Assembly (NCBI GenBank): GCA_947683425.1
Contig: CANTUQ010000325.1
Coordinates: forward strand, 1 to 64,000
Direction: 5' to 3'
From: Excoecaria cochinchinensis
Taxonomy: Eukaryota > Streptophyta > Magnoliopsida > Malpighiales > Euphorbiaceae
Length of the DNA stretch: 64,000 nt
Positions 48,737-60,480 of the stretch are shown here, piece by piece. Each line of letters begins with the position of its first letter. The stretch's first letter is position 1. Under the pieces are notes generated by a model. That model saw nothing but the letters and a program-made list of their open reading frames with translations, was not told the origin of the DNA and searched no databases. Made by a program: the position numbers and the translations under genes.

Positions 48737-49410
48737 GTTCCATTTTTTTTTCAATTTTTAATTTTTTATTATAAGCAATGGCTTTTGCAATGCCTCTTCA
48801 AACCCATGACTACTGCATGTCGAGGTTATGCATTACTGCGTGTTGCTTGCTTATTCGCTAATGTGTTTTTTCTATTAGATTTGGTTCTTTGACAAAAATG
48901 AGTAAAGGTATGCTTAAGCTGTTTTATAAGAAGCTATATCAATTCTGGATGGATTGGTAAAGGTTTATGTATTTATTCTTTTGCTGTTCATCGATAATTA
49001 TTTTGTTGGAATCTGCAATGAAGATTGCTTTTCAGTATTAAACAGGAGTTTCGGTATCCAATGAAGTTCCTCTCCATTGTGCTTCTCATTTCAACATCTA
49101 TTCAAGCCACTTGATGTTCTCAGACTAGTGTATTTTTTTTCTTCTCTTTTTCAAGGCCGCAAATTTCTGGTTTGTGATTGTGTTGGAATCCTAAGAATTT
49201 CTCCGAACTTCAATTCCATAACAAACCCATTGTTGTTACATTTCATATATGTAATTCAAGTTTATATATTTATCATATGTATTTGTTTTTAATTTTTGTA
49301 GTGTACGATCAATTCGCATAATGTCATGAACAGAAATTAATAGAAAAATAAACATTGAAATGACTGTAATGATAAGTTTCCCATCTTGACAATAAACATT
49401 GAAATGTCTA
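48737..49410. other. Spacer between the snoRNA cluster and the peroxidase gene
   Basis: No coding frame with support and no further box C/D pair was found. It contains the 3' flank of the minus-strand peroxidase. The motif CATTGAAATG(T/A)C is repeated at about 49354 and 49398, with TCCCATCTTGACAATA at about 49379 repeated inside the peroxidase last exon near 49476. This is a small local duplication. Confidence 0.5.
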
Positions 49411-50716
49411 TTAGGTATTAACGAACCTGCAATTCTTCCTAATCTCCCCTCCACTGCCAGTGAGCACATTAATGTTTCCCATCTTGACAATAGAATTGAC
49501 AAATGACTGAAAAAAGAGATTTTGATTAGAAGCGTAAGCCCAGACTTGCTCAATTATGTCGCCCTCTTCATCTTCATTCACTAATGCGTTGTCAGACCCT
49601 AACAACCCTTTCCCTTCAATGATGTTTATGAAATAACGGTTGTCAAATCTAGCTGGAGTATTATAATCAAGTGGTGCTAATTCATTGTCTCTTCCTGATC
49701 TTGGACATATAGACCCTAGGATTCTTCTAAAAGTAGCGTGTCTCTTGTATGTATCATAATTTTGGTCAGGATTCACTTGGTATACTCTCTCTCTAAAGCT
49801 TAAGCATCTTGCCTTTCCCATTGTATGACTACCTGTGTTCATTGGAATTTAGGATTCTTATTATTATTATTGTCACAAAATGAAGCTATGATTAGAATAT
49901 AATTACCTGATAAAGCAACCAAGTCATGAACGTCCAAGCCCTGCTGGGCAAAATTGGCAATGAGAGACTCCAAAGAGAAATTAGGAGCTGGTATGAACTT
50001 ATTGGCACCATCAAAGCTAGCTTCTAATGCGTCCTTCCTCCCCAGCCATACTTCCCATCTTGGCCCTCCCCTCTTCCATCAAATTTTAAAAGTTATTCTT
50101 TTAAAATATATAAAGAAAAATAGTAATAGACGGAAATTAAAAGACATACAGAAGCAACAGCATCACGAGCAGCCAAAGCAAGAATATCAGCACAGGACAC
50201 AGTAAGAGGACATGCTTCTTCTAATTCATATTTTATCTTATCTATCACTTCAAATCCTCTTAATGAGTTTTGGTTTGGCCCTGCTTCTTTTTCACTTCTC
50301 ATCCCTCCATTGCTATCCAGAAGAAGTGATCCATCACAACCCTTATATATATATATATATAGAAAACAAATACATCAGAAATTGATCAATCTGAATTGAT
50401 CAATCTGTAAATAATTAAAAGAAAAAATCATTTGGAATTAATTAATTTATCAAAGGCTAACCATCACAAAACAATCATGAAAATGCAAGCGAAGCAGAGA
50501 TGCAGCCATTCGTGGATCTTTAAGAACAGCAAATTCAACATTGTATCTCACTATCTCTTCTGCTGAAGGACAGCTTTGTTTGTAATAGTCGAGTAGTAGA
50601 ACTCCTCCATCATTCCCATTCACACCAATACTTGTGCTCCTATTAATAATCAAAGCTACTATAATCACTATTGTATTCATTTTACAAAATTCAAGAAATA
50701 AGATGAATGGATTCAT
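49411..50716 (-). CDS. Class III secretory peroxidase, PER20-like
   Basis: Haem peroxidase of the plant class III family, secreted to the cell wall or vacuole, which oxidises phenolics with hydrogen peroxide. Four exons (50462-50716, 50150-50341, 49907-50072, 49411-49832) give 344 aa with the classic three-intron layout. Visible landmarks are a signal peptide within residues 1-30, LLRLHFHDCFV with the distal Arg and His (about 75-84), GCDGSLLLD (calcium site), NSLRGFEVID, CPLTVSCADILALAARDAV, and the proximal His in LSGSHTMGKARC. The C-terminal GSGGEIRKNCRFVN supplies the last Cys. The DYYKQSCPSAEEIV start and NINVLTG end resemble Arabidopsis PER20. Start choice is uncertain: Met1 at 50716 lies only about 20 bp from a TATA run, and Met13 (50680) begins a typical signal peptide MNTIVIIVALII. 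Confidence 0.93.
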
Positions 50717-50734
50717 TTGCTGCTTGCATTCACT

Positions 50735-50750
50735 TTATATATATATATAG
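50735..50750 (-). promoter_or_regulatory. TATA-like run close to the peroxidase start
   Basis: TATATATATATATA lies 19-34 bp upstream of the first ATG of the peroxidase frame. If it is the TATA box, transcription would start at or after that ATG, which favours the second Met (residue 13) as the translation start. It may equally be a chance microsatellite. Confidence 0.45.
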
Positions 50751-51949
50751 GTCCTACTCCTGTGTATATATAAATATTTATTTCCAGTTGACAGTGATAT
50801 GCTTTTTCATGTTTTCAAACCAACTTGTCCTGAAAAAAAATTTCACTGTGGTACATCGTCTTAAGTAATCAAAGTTGATACAACTAATTTTAACCTAATT
50901 AACTTCATTGTTCAGTATTATTAATCTACGATACGTTTGTGTGTATCTTTTTTCCATTTTCCAACTATAAAATTCTTTTTTTCATCAAACAATTATTATA
51001 TGCGAAACTCGAATGACTTGCATGAAAAGACTACAGAAAGGAGAGTTGAATAGAAAGTCTTTTTAGGTGGAAAACTCAAATATCATATGTAACTCTGGTT
51101 TTGCAATCGTATGAAACTTCATTAAGTCGAAACAGAACAGAGTTGCATGCATTGAGCCATACGAACAATGTAGTCATATGCACACCATGAATTAGTCATT
51201 CATGTTTCCTTGTTAAATTTTGAGATAACAGACTGTGAAGATTAGTTTTGCTGTGTTGGGAGATTTGTTTAACTTCTGTAGAATGCCAAGTTCCATGCAT
51301 TTAATTCATTTGTCCATAATATTATTTGGCTTTTCACATGTATATTCCAGACTTACAGAAGAAAATTTGTATTTTGTATTTGAAGTCTACAACTTAAAAA
51401 ACCTATATGAAAATATTTAGGAAAAGAAATTTAAAAAAAAAAAAAACTAACAGTCCCAGTCTAATATACATGACTCATGGACCCAACTGAAAAAAAGTTG
51501 GTGTTCACTGGTTCTCTAGAAAATGGAAAATTCACCATTTTAAGCTCTATACCTTCATTGGTCACAGGCAAAACCCACACTGCTATATCTATATAAACTG
51601 AAAAGAGACAGAGAAAAAAATAAAGAAAGAATATGTAGTGTTGGCCAAGATTTTACAGTTTTCCTATCCCCTGCTTTCATATCTAAGATCTACCATGAAG
51701 CTTGCAACGTTTCTTGAATCGCTGATCCCTTAATATGTACTGTTCCATGACCGAACTTTAAGGGTTATTTGTGAAGTAAGTTACCTGTACTTATACTTTT
51801 GTCGATTTGCCTGTAATTCCCTGCTTGAAACATAGGTTCATTTTGTTTAGAATCACCAACAAGAAGTAACCCATAATGTTCTCAATTAACCATGCACTTA
51901 TGTTAACGAAGTAAGATTTAATTACCTTTGTATCTGTTAAGAAAAGACA
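50751..51949. other. Intergenic region: peroxidase upstream / phosphatase downstream
   Basis: About 1.2 kb with no supported gene. It must contain the peroxidase promoter and the 3' untranslated region of the phosphatase. A 61-codon plus-strand frame near 51235 has no recognisable features. Confidence 0.5.
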
Positions 51950-54796
51950 TCATTCCCCATCTTCAAGTGGGAAAATTGCAGGATGTACTGCTGCAGTATT
52001 AACATTGAGTGCCTTCTGCAGCTTGCGATGATCTAGGACTTCAACTTCCACCACAAAAGTTGAACTTACCGGTCTATGATCTGAGAGCCTGAATTCTGCC
52101 CGCTCGTAACAAAGTTGCTTTATGCCTTTTCCTAGCCAAAGTATTCGGTCACACCTGCATATCGTCTCAAACACATAGTACTCTTGTTTGTAAAATTTTA
52201 AGCTTTGTCATTATCGCAAAATCAGATATGGACGTACTGACCATGCAGGCGATCTTTTTTTCTCGCCTTCTTTTGGATCCTCGCCAACGTATCTATCAGA
52301 GTTTATCTCATACTTGTAAGTTGGAGGAAAGTTTATTGGTCCCTCTTTCCATCCATCAAATACATGCCCACTCCTGAGTTCTTTTGCAAGCTGCCCACAA
52401 CATCATTCTATCAATTCTTACTTCTTTTTCTCAAATAATTTCTCAAGAAACTTAAGTCCATGAAGCTCACCTGATCAGTGTTTATAAGTTCATCCCATTG
52501 CTTCAGAGCCACAAGTTTCCTTATCTCTGTGTCCAACATATTGAGACGATAATTTAAGTCTCCAAACCAGAATATTTGACTGCATACACAAACCATCTCA
52601 TCACCAATTCATGCAACAACTAGACTAACTAATACAAATCAGGATAAAAGGTTGCTTACTCATGAGATGAAATTGTCCGTGGTTGATCCGTGTCAAAGAC
52701 AGATGAGAATTGGGTGCGTCTTATGATTTCATAGACATCAGCATTTCTTCTTTGTTCAGCACCATCTTTCTGGCCTGAGGTCAGGTGACAGCAAACGAAG
52801 CACAGCCTTGACTGGAACAGCGACATGCTAACAGAAACAGAACCCTGTATCAGCACAGCACCCTTAATTTAGTCAGACATGGAATGCAAAAGCCAAACTA
52901 TGTTTCTGAATGATCAGACAAATACCTTGTTCCCCAGGTACCCCATAAGCCCAACTCCAACAGGAGAAACCATCAAATTGTTTATGTGTCTCCGCAACCT
53001 CTTTCGTACCCAAATCGATACATATATCCCAACCATTTGCTTGCTAACAATGCGCACATACTTGGCCCGTGACTTTCTATATCCATCCTCATTTTCTTCT
53101 TCTACTGATACTTCTCCAAACATGTCCTCTTCCTCCTCAAATGACGCATCAGAACTAGACTCTAGAGCTTCAATAACCTCAGGAACTTGGGGAACTTCAG
53201 GCTTCTCTTGCAGCTCTACCCAGAGTGAGCATAGGTTGTCGGAACTGTGGAAAGATCTTCCAAGTCCTTTTCCATTAACTGCAAAATTTTGAGAATTGTC
53301 TATCCAACTACATCCCGTCCGTTCAGAACTGCTAAATACTCTCCGAAGCTTGGAATTGGAAGAGATAACTTGAGGGGTTGCGTCTAATGAATGCTCAGGC
53401 CAGTCAAATCTACTGTCACAGTCGATCCCATATATTCTTTTCAAGTGCAAATTTTTACCAACAGCGTCCACTTTGCTAAGTTGATGTGTTTCAAAGTCAC
53501 AAACATCAGCAAGTTGTGCATATTCTAAAGGCAGAGCACCCACCTCATCTGCAAGTTCATCAGCAACAGAAGAAGTCCTTAATACAGGAGAGGGTGGGGC
53601 ACTGTAACATTTGTGTTTGGTTTCAGGTTGTAAATATTTGTTCAAAGTTCTTCTAATGATTGCCTCCCACTTTCGAATCGGTCGGCTACTTTCTGCACCC
53701 AGTACATTTCCAGCATTCAGTGGTACAACCTCTTGGAAACTGTTCAGTGAAAAATACATTGGATGCATTGCGAACAAATTATCTCCAAAATGAAACTCTA
53801 AATGAAAAACGAAGGCGATAATTACCCAATAATATACATATCTGCTGCATCCTCTGTGGACAGCCAATCATCAATCTGAAGATCCTCATCTGGATGTCTT
53901 CCAGCAACGTTCCAAGTGCCTATTGTTACCCTGCCAACCGCCCAGTCTCCAATAAGTTCTACTTCAGAATCAACACAATGGTAACTTTAAGAATATTAGA
54001 GGATTACAGCCAAACCTCACTTCCTTAGTATTTATGTACTGAACACGCAGAGTTTCTGATTTTCCTCGCCTGTGCCTCACTGGATACCCCTTGGAAGGTG
54101 CATCTGGATATCAAAATCCAAACATAGTTAAAGAAAATTCAAGAATCAGTAGAAAACGATCTTCCAAATTTATCAAGGTAAACTAGAAGTTTCTTGTGCT
54201 CTTAAGATTCACATGGAGCATAAAACCAGCAATAACATTACGCTTTCTCTCCAATCGCAAGAGAAGTTACAGAATTTAAGTCTAAATTGATCTTTGTAGA
54301 AGTGAGAACCAGTAGATGGAAGAACAATCTAGTTATGAAGATAAAAGTAAATAGACATGCTTATAATGTAAAAGACAGAAAAGATGATTGCCTGGAGTTT
54401 GAGTCTTGAATGAAGAGTGATTGAGGTGTGAAGTATGAGCTTGGTCCTCGCTCACATTAACACTTTCATCTTTAAGAGAGCAAGCTGAATTAAAAATAGC
54501 AGGGGAAAACATACATTAGCAACCACAGGAAGCATTAAGAATGAAAGATTTGAGGCAATTAAAATGCAGCAGAAGCATACATACCATCATCTTCGCTCTC
54601 AGTTTCAGTATACTCATCTTCACTAAAATCATACACCTTTGGCTTTATGTTGAGCCATTTCTTCATGACAAGGGAAGGCCAAAAGGCCTGCAATCAAATC
54701 AAATCAATCTCTCCATGAATAACTATTCATAAAAACAACAATAACTCGTGTAGCAAAAGAGCATACCTCAGAACGCCTCCCTCTCCTTGCCCTCAT
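51950..54796 (-). CDS. Type I inositol polyphosphate 5-phosphatase (IP5P2-like)
   Basis: Removes the 5-phosphate from soluble inositol phosphates such as Ins(1,4,5)P3, ending calcium signalling; some type I members also use phosphoinositides. Ten exons (54767-54796, 54585-54687, 54392-54484, 54016-54103, 53826-53930, 52926-53739, 52660-52844, 52471-52579, 52242-52390, 51950-52154) sum to 1,881 nt, 626 aa plus stop. The N-terminus WPSLVMKKWLN and the acidic DFSEDEYTETESEDD are typical of the plant family. The catalytic domain shows TIGTWNVAG, FQEVVPLNAGNV, GNKGSVSVSM, CCHLTSG, WFGDLNYRLN, FPPTYKY, PAWCDRILW and SDHRPV in order. The 814-nt exon 6 encodes the variable insert between FQEVVPL and the KYVRIVSKQMVG block. 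The end, VHPAIFPLEDGE, follows DHRKLQKALNVN. Intron 3 appears to use a GC donor (CCAG followed by GCAATC). Confidence 0.94.
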
Positions 54797-55275
54797 TGCT
54801 TGAAAATCAAAGATTAAGAACACAAGTTGTGGGAATAGCTGACAGACATGGGATTAGTACTTAAATAAGAGGTTTAGATTAGATTGATACCAAACAGAAG
54901 GAAAGGAAGATTCATGTTAAAGAACAAATAGAAAGGACAGAAAAAGAATGGACATGTTTACACACATCCACAACCTCAACTTGCCAATAGGGAATAATAA
55001 AATGGTCCTCTGCCAACTCTATTTACTCAATCCATTAGCATGATATTATTGAATAATTCAACTCTCTTATTTCTTAATTCCAATTTGTCACTTTCATTTA
55101 AACAACCCCATTTCTCATAAACAATCCATTCTACCATTTTAAGGCAAAACTTACTGTTCACACATAAACACTGTAAAGGCCGCAAACCAATAATAATAAT
55201 AATACCAGTTTGGTATTTACTACCATTATACAAATTACTGACTTCAATCAATACAGCTCAACAAAACTTGTTTAA
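54797..55275 (-). other. Upstream region of the phosphatase gene
   Basis: About 480 bp between the start codon and the transposon-like element holds the 5' untranslated leader and core promoter. No motif is decisive. The 16-bp word CAATCAATACAGCTCA near its far end (55246) recurs inside the neighbouring element at 55281. Confidence 0.45.
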
Positions 55276-55795
55276 GGGGTCAATCAATACAGCTCATACA
55301 TACTCATCGAATTTTGTCGTTTATACCCAAATGATCATAATAAAATAATTTGTAATACAAAAATCATCAAACTTTTATTTTTTTTTTTCAATTAAGGTAA
55401 AAATGACCGAAAAATTAATTTTTCGTCACCGAAAAATTATACAAATATACCAAAATGATCCGCCTACATGGAGTAATTGGCACGTTAGTAAGTAAACGTA
55501 AACAAGATTTTTTTTTGTCTTTTTGTATAGGTTGACATAACACGTGTATTTGCTGACGTGTCAATTCCTCCATATAAACGGGTCATATCGCATGCTGACT
55601 GAACGCGTTCTAAAAACTTACTGATAACGTGGCATATTTGTATGGTTTTCCGGTGACGAAAAATTAATTTTTCTGTTATTTTTACCTTAATTGAAAAAAA
55701 ATAAAAGTTTGATGATTTTTATGTTACAAATTATTTTATTATGACCATTTGATTATAAGTACCAAAATTCGACCACCACAGATATAATTAACCCC
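55276..55795. mobile_element. 520-bp non-autonomous DNA transposon (hAT-like MITE) with 8-bp TSD
   Basis: Ends are GGGGTCAAT on the left and ATTAACCCC on the right, flanked by identical 8-bp TTGTTTAA (55268-55275 and 55796-55803), a convincing target-site duplication. Long inverted arms match: for example AATAATTTGTAATACAAAAA with its partner near 55720, and TTTACCTTAATTGAAAAAAA with its partner near 55390. CGAAAAATTAATTTTTCG is present in each arm. The loop contains GC-richer words (ACGTGTATTTGCTGACGTGTC). No transposase frame is present. An 8-bp duplication fits hAT, but the terminal bases are not a textbook hAT end, so the family is tentative. Confidence 0.82.
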
Positions 55796-57295
55796 TTGTT
55801 TAAGCAACTGATAAAGACTAATAAACAAATAATTGGTTGACATAAACAAATTTGGAAGTTTAAGTCAAATGGGTAATTAAAAGAAAGATTAGATTATAAA
55901 TTTAAAGGACAGCTGGTTGGGCATTGGTAGGACGGTGAATGTTTGTTTAATTCTTGATATTGCATGATATTTAAGATTTAATGTTATAAAATTTGCAAGA
56001 AAAATGACCCTTAAACTCATCAAGAAAGGGACCACCAAAGTTGGGTCAGCGCACTATATGTGAATGTGAAGCTCTCCCCTCCTTTTTCTTTCAACTTTCT
56101 AATAACCAACCCTTTCGAGTTTACTTGGTTTGGTGCCCCATATTACTAGGCAACCACTTATTATAATTATGATCATTTTTTCTTAACAAATCTTAATCTC
56201 TTATGTTAAATTTCTAAACCATATACACTTTCAACATTTTAAAAGTTCAACATAGTATAAAATGATTAATTTTGGGACTGAAAATGAATAAAATTGAAGT
56301 GAACCAATTATCAGTTCGATACATTTTATACTTAATTATTCGAATAGTAGAAAAACTCAAACATGAATTAAACAAAAAAAATCATTCTACTCTGGTATGG
56401 TCGCTGGAGAAAATTTGTGGTTTATAGAATGTGGGAATTAAGACAAGTAGTTGCCAACCAAAGGAAGCAATTAGGATTAAGCCTTTGATCTATTTCTAAT
56501 AAACAAAAAAAGAAAGATTAGATTTTTAATTAAACTTGGCAAACTTTGATCCACTAATTAAATTATGTGGATATCATATGATGCAGGAGCATATACATCC
56601 GTAAATTGTCCATTAGACATATGATTACATCATACAAAAATCTATCATACTGATCAATTAGGCAGATTAATTTTAATATAAAATAATCTCTGCTTTTCAA
56701 ACACAGCATAATAGTTATTTTGGTGTATTGAAACTCTCTGTTGGTTGGGTTTTTTTTGAGTAATTTGAACAAGACTTTACATATATTAGAATAAAACCTA
56801 ATTAAGAAACCATCATATTGTATTAATTATTTTCTAACAAGTGATGATATGAGTGTTCAACTCGTAATCTACAAATAATTTTAATACGATTAATTGAACA
56901 AAAGATGTACTGTAGAGGAAGGAATGGTAGTGACAGTGATGAAGTCGTAGTTGGACACAGCAAAACATTACCTTAACTACCATTAATGTATTTCATGGAT
57001 GCCACCTTTGGATTATTATTATTTTCTTTGTCCATTTTCCATATTTCTATATAAATCAATTTTATGACCACCATATATTTACCACATCAAACATACAATA
57101 TGTTAGTAAATATGTATAAATAGTTAGATTAAAAAATAATTATTATTTATTCTTCATCTAACTGTCGTAATTTGTTGACGTATATCGTATCAAATATACT
57201 AAAGATATCACCTTTTATGAACATACTGTAACTATGACCAAAATTAAAGTACTTCGATATTCGGGTAATTTATGTAACAAATTTCTCAATTTCAT

Positions 57296-57714
57296 GACTT
57301 GTAATACTAAAATCATTGAATTTAAATGCTAAAATCACTTAATTTTAATAACTACAACTAAAAAAATTCTATTAATTTATTTTTATTGGTTCCTAGTTTA
57401 CTGATAACAAAAATGGTTTGTTTTAATTTCTTTGTCATAATTAGAGATTTGCCAATATTTGACTCCTCTCATCTCCATTTGAATAATAGAGAAATGTTGA
57501 CTAAGTAACTTTGACATATTATTGTCATTATGGAAGATGGAAAAAATAAAATGCTAATTTGACTCTAATTATGTTAGAAAAATTAAAGGATTGAAGATTA
57601 TCATTGTGATGAGTTAACTGAAAAAAAATAAACAATAAAAATTGATTAATCAAACTTTTTAGTTATAATAATTTAAATCGGAACGATTTTAGTATTACAA
57701 ATTAAAATTAAGTG
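57296..57714. mobile_element. Possible decayed inverted-repeat element
   Basis: TTGTAATACTAAAATCATTG at about 57299 has a near-complement at about 57683-57700, and CACTTAATTTTAAT at 57336 is matched by ATTAAAATTAAGTG at about 57701. The order of these two blocks differs between the arms, so this is not a clean terminal inverted repeat. The words resemble the arms of the 55276-55795 element (TTTGTAATACAAAAATCATC), which suggests a related, rearranged copy. No target duplication was found. Confidence 0.35.
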
Positions 57715-58916
57715 ACTATAAATTTGAAGGAACATGTGATTTCCGATCCCTAATAAGTTGGTTGGTCCGAAAGAATTAAGTGCTTGCTAGCTCTTGGCTT
57801 TCATCACTTATTGGGAAAAAGAAAAAATTAATTATTTAATTGTTCAAAAATAATGTAATGTAAGTGTGTTTTCATAAAATTAAATAAGTATTAATTAATT
57901 GTTTTTGTTTTCGACTTCGTCTTTCATTATTGGTATTTTACTGTTTTCATATCTATTTTATTATTTTTTTTCCATTTTAATTATTATAAGAGAATTGATT
58001 AGCAACAAATTCAACTTATACCATCTCTATTTATAATTTCATTTAACTGTGATTGGCCCTAATAACCTGAAATTGAAATTTAGCAACTTGAATTCCTTAA
58101 TTTTGTAATGTTATAATAAGTTCATTAAGAAAAATAGAATAGAACAAGCATTGAATAAGCTGGAACTGGAAATGAATAAAGACAGCATCTTATACCGTTA
58201 AATTCCTGCAGAATTTGCCTTCATATATAGTGTCATCTTTACAGTCAATTTCTAATCTTTTTGTGTCAGAAACAAGAAAATCTATCATAAATGTACAGAT
58301 TGACCTTGCATTGTGTTTACTCATAAACAATTTCATGGGCATAAACCGTTTTTAATTTTTTTTTTTCATTTTCTATCAAGCAAATGCTGTAATAAAAACC
58401 AATGACATAAAATAGTTTGAATAGTAGCAATTAATGATTGAGTTGGTAAGGAAAAATCAAAGATTTTATAATTATGGAGGATTTGCTGGAGCCAACTAAT
58501 GGAATTGAAATTGGGAGATTTGAATTGTCATTATCAATCTTACTATGTACTCAAACTTCCACTTTTTGGTGCCCAACGTACCCCATCTTACTATTCGCTA
58601 CATTTGCTGTTTGAATGAAAGCAGAACTTTAGAATGCATGGCCATAAATATCCCAAGTTAATACATCATGCATGCTTTTCATTTTTGATTTTGCATCACA
58701 ATAAATTATCCATCCTTATCTAGTCTATTCTATGCAAGTAATATGTGACATCCTTAAGTTTACAAATTATTCCTTAAGTTGCAAAATCCATTTGAAAATA
58801 ACTATATATATATCAGCAATGTTCTCTTTACCCTCCCCTTAAGTTGAGCCTTGGTCAGCATCACACAAGATTAACTTGGCCTTTAGTTTGCTGGAAGCTG
58901 GATAAGCAAGTGGCTT

Positions 58917-59030
58917 GGTGCAATTGTGCAAATATGAATGATGCTTCGTAAAGATAATTGAGCACTTTAATGACACTCGTAATACCAATACGTAGGTGCA
59001 ATTGTGCAAATATGAGTGGTGCTTCATAAA
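58917..59030. repeat. 36-bp direct repeat, two copies 78 bp apart
   Basis: GGTGCAATTGTGCAAATATG followed by a diverged tail ending TAAA occurs at 58917-58952 and again at 58995-59030 with four differences. Upstream, CCCTCCCCTTAAGTTGAGCC resembles words seen near plant retrotransposon ends, but there is no long terminal repeat or polyprotein here. Confidence 0.75.
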
Positions 59031-59451
59031 ATAAAATCCTCTCTCCTGGATTATCAAATTATGGATGAAATAATGGGGCCTACCATTCTATATTCTCAAT
59101 AATGTCGGCTTATACTATAGCGTCGATCTTTTAAAAATATAATAAAGTGCATGACTGCCTCTTTTTGGCAGTAAATATTTAGTGGGGTTTATCAATAAGT
59201 TTATGAATTAATTAAAAAGACTTAAACTTAGTTAAGCACTGAAAGATGGGCAATTAAACATGGGATTGAGTTGTAGATGTTGTCATGGCGGTTTGTCGCT
59301 TAACAATCACAAACAGCCATTATATCATCACTAACCAAATACAACCAAAATGAAAAATCAATTGTCTTGCTCATACTTTGGACTTTGGAATACAACGGCC
59401 CAAATATACAATCATCTTCTATTTATTGCATTGGACCACCAAGCAGTAGAT

Positions 59452-59469
59452 TATATATATATATATATA
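59452..59469. repeat. (AT)n microsatellite
   Basis: A short run of AT dinucleotides in the intergenic region downstream of the TOM2A-like gene. Confidence 0.8.
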
Positions 59470-60480
59470 GCTTAGGAAATTCATACAGCAACATTGAAAA
59501 TGACACGCACTACGTATTCCACACCTTTCTTGAATGGAAAACAGAAGTTGGTTTTCTTGATTTTATGTAACCAAAATAAAAAGAAATAAATAAAGAGGCC
59601 ACATCTAATTCGTTGTTGAATGAAACAAAAAAAGAGAAAATGCACTGCATTTATGGATTTTCAAACACTAGATGCGCGAATAAAGCCAAATGTGCAAAGT
59701 CTTTGAGTCTTGAATATCAACCATCAATGTCCAATTTTATCTCCAAAGAAGAAAAAAGAAAATAAACCGCAGAATTGGATGGATTTCAACATCCCAGATT
59801 ACTAGGCTCAATAGGCTCACTCAATAAACATAACCCTCCAATCAATATCAATATCCTTAAGATTGAAACTTGCAAAACATTCATTCGCGTTGCCTTATAG
59901 ATAACATGATTATAGAATGTAGTGATTAACGAGTTGCTTTATTTTCTAATTTAAATATTGACTTGCTTAAACCTGGTCTTGCAGACCATGTAAAATGATC
60001 TGCATGACAATCACTCATACAAGTACATTTGTTTGCTCAAACTAAGGGGCTAAAGCTGATTACGTGCATCATGCTACATACACATTTTCATAAGGGAAAA
60101 CATATAGCCAGTAGATATTACAATGCAGTGCACATAAATTACAGCATTAAAAAGAAAAAGGAACAAAGGGTAATTGCTTGCTAATTTTAAAAATATACTG
60201 AGACAGCTCGCGTATCGCAACATCAAACACCCCCCATCAAAAAAAAAGTCTTTAGAAAGAGATGAATTAATCAACTATCAAAAAAAGACACCAAACAGAA
60301 CAGGACAATGAATTTGAATAATAAATCCCGGTGCATAGAGGAAATGTTGTTCCTTTTGAGAAGATAACAAAGAAAGGTGGGTATTTGGTTAACTCCTGAA
60401 CAATGTCTATCATACACAACTCGAACAACAAAAGTCTCATATCCTTTGCCCAAGAAAATGATCCATGGAAACCAAAATCA

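Larger units (their letters stand above)
55804..60480. other. Gene-poor AT-rich intergenic region
   Basis: About 4.7 kb without a supported coding region. All frames are short and lack splice continuity or motifs. Within it lie a possible decayed inverted element (about 57296-57714), a 36-bp direct repeat (58917 and 58995) and an (AT)n tract (59452-59469). It includes the downstream flank of the TOM2A-like gene. Confidence 0.6.

Noticed and set aside
52879..53793. Plus-strand frames over the phosphatase
   Set aside because: Antisense shadows of the long exon 6; the minus-strand frame carries the family motifs and splice borders.
58839..59057. Minus-strand frame with a repeated peptide
   Set aside because: The internal repetition comes from the 36-bp direct repeat. 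A retrotransposon origin is possible but no polyprotein or long terminal repeat is present.
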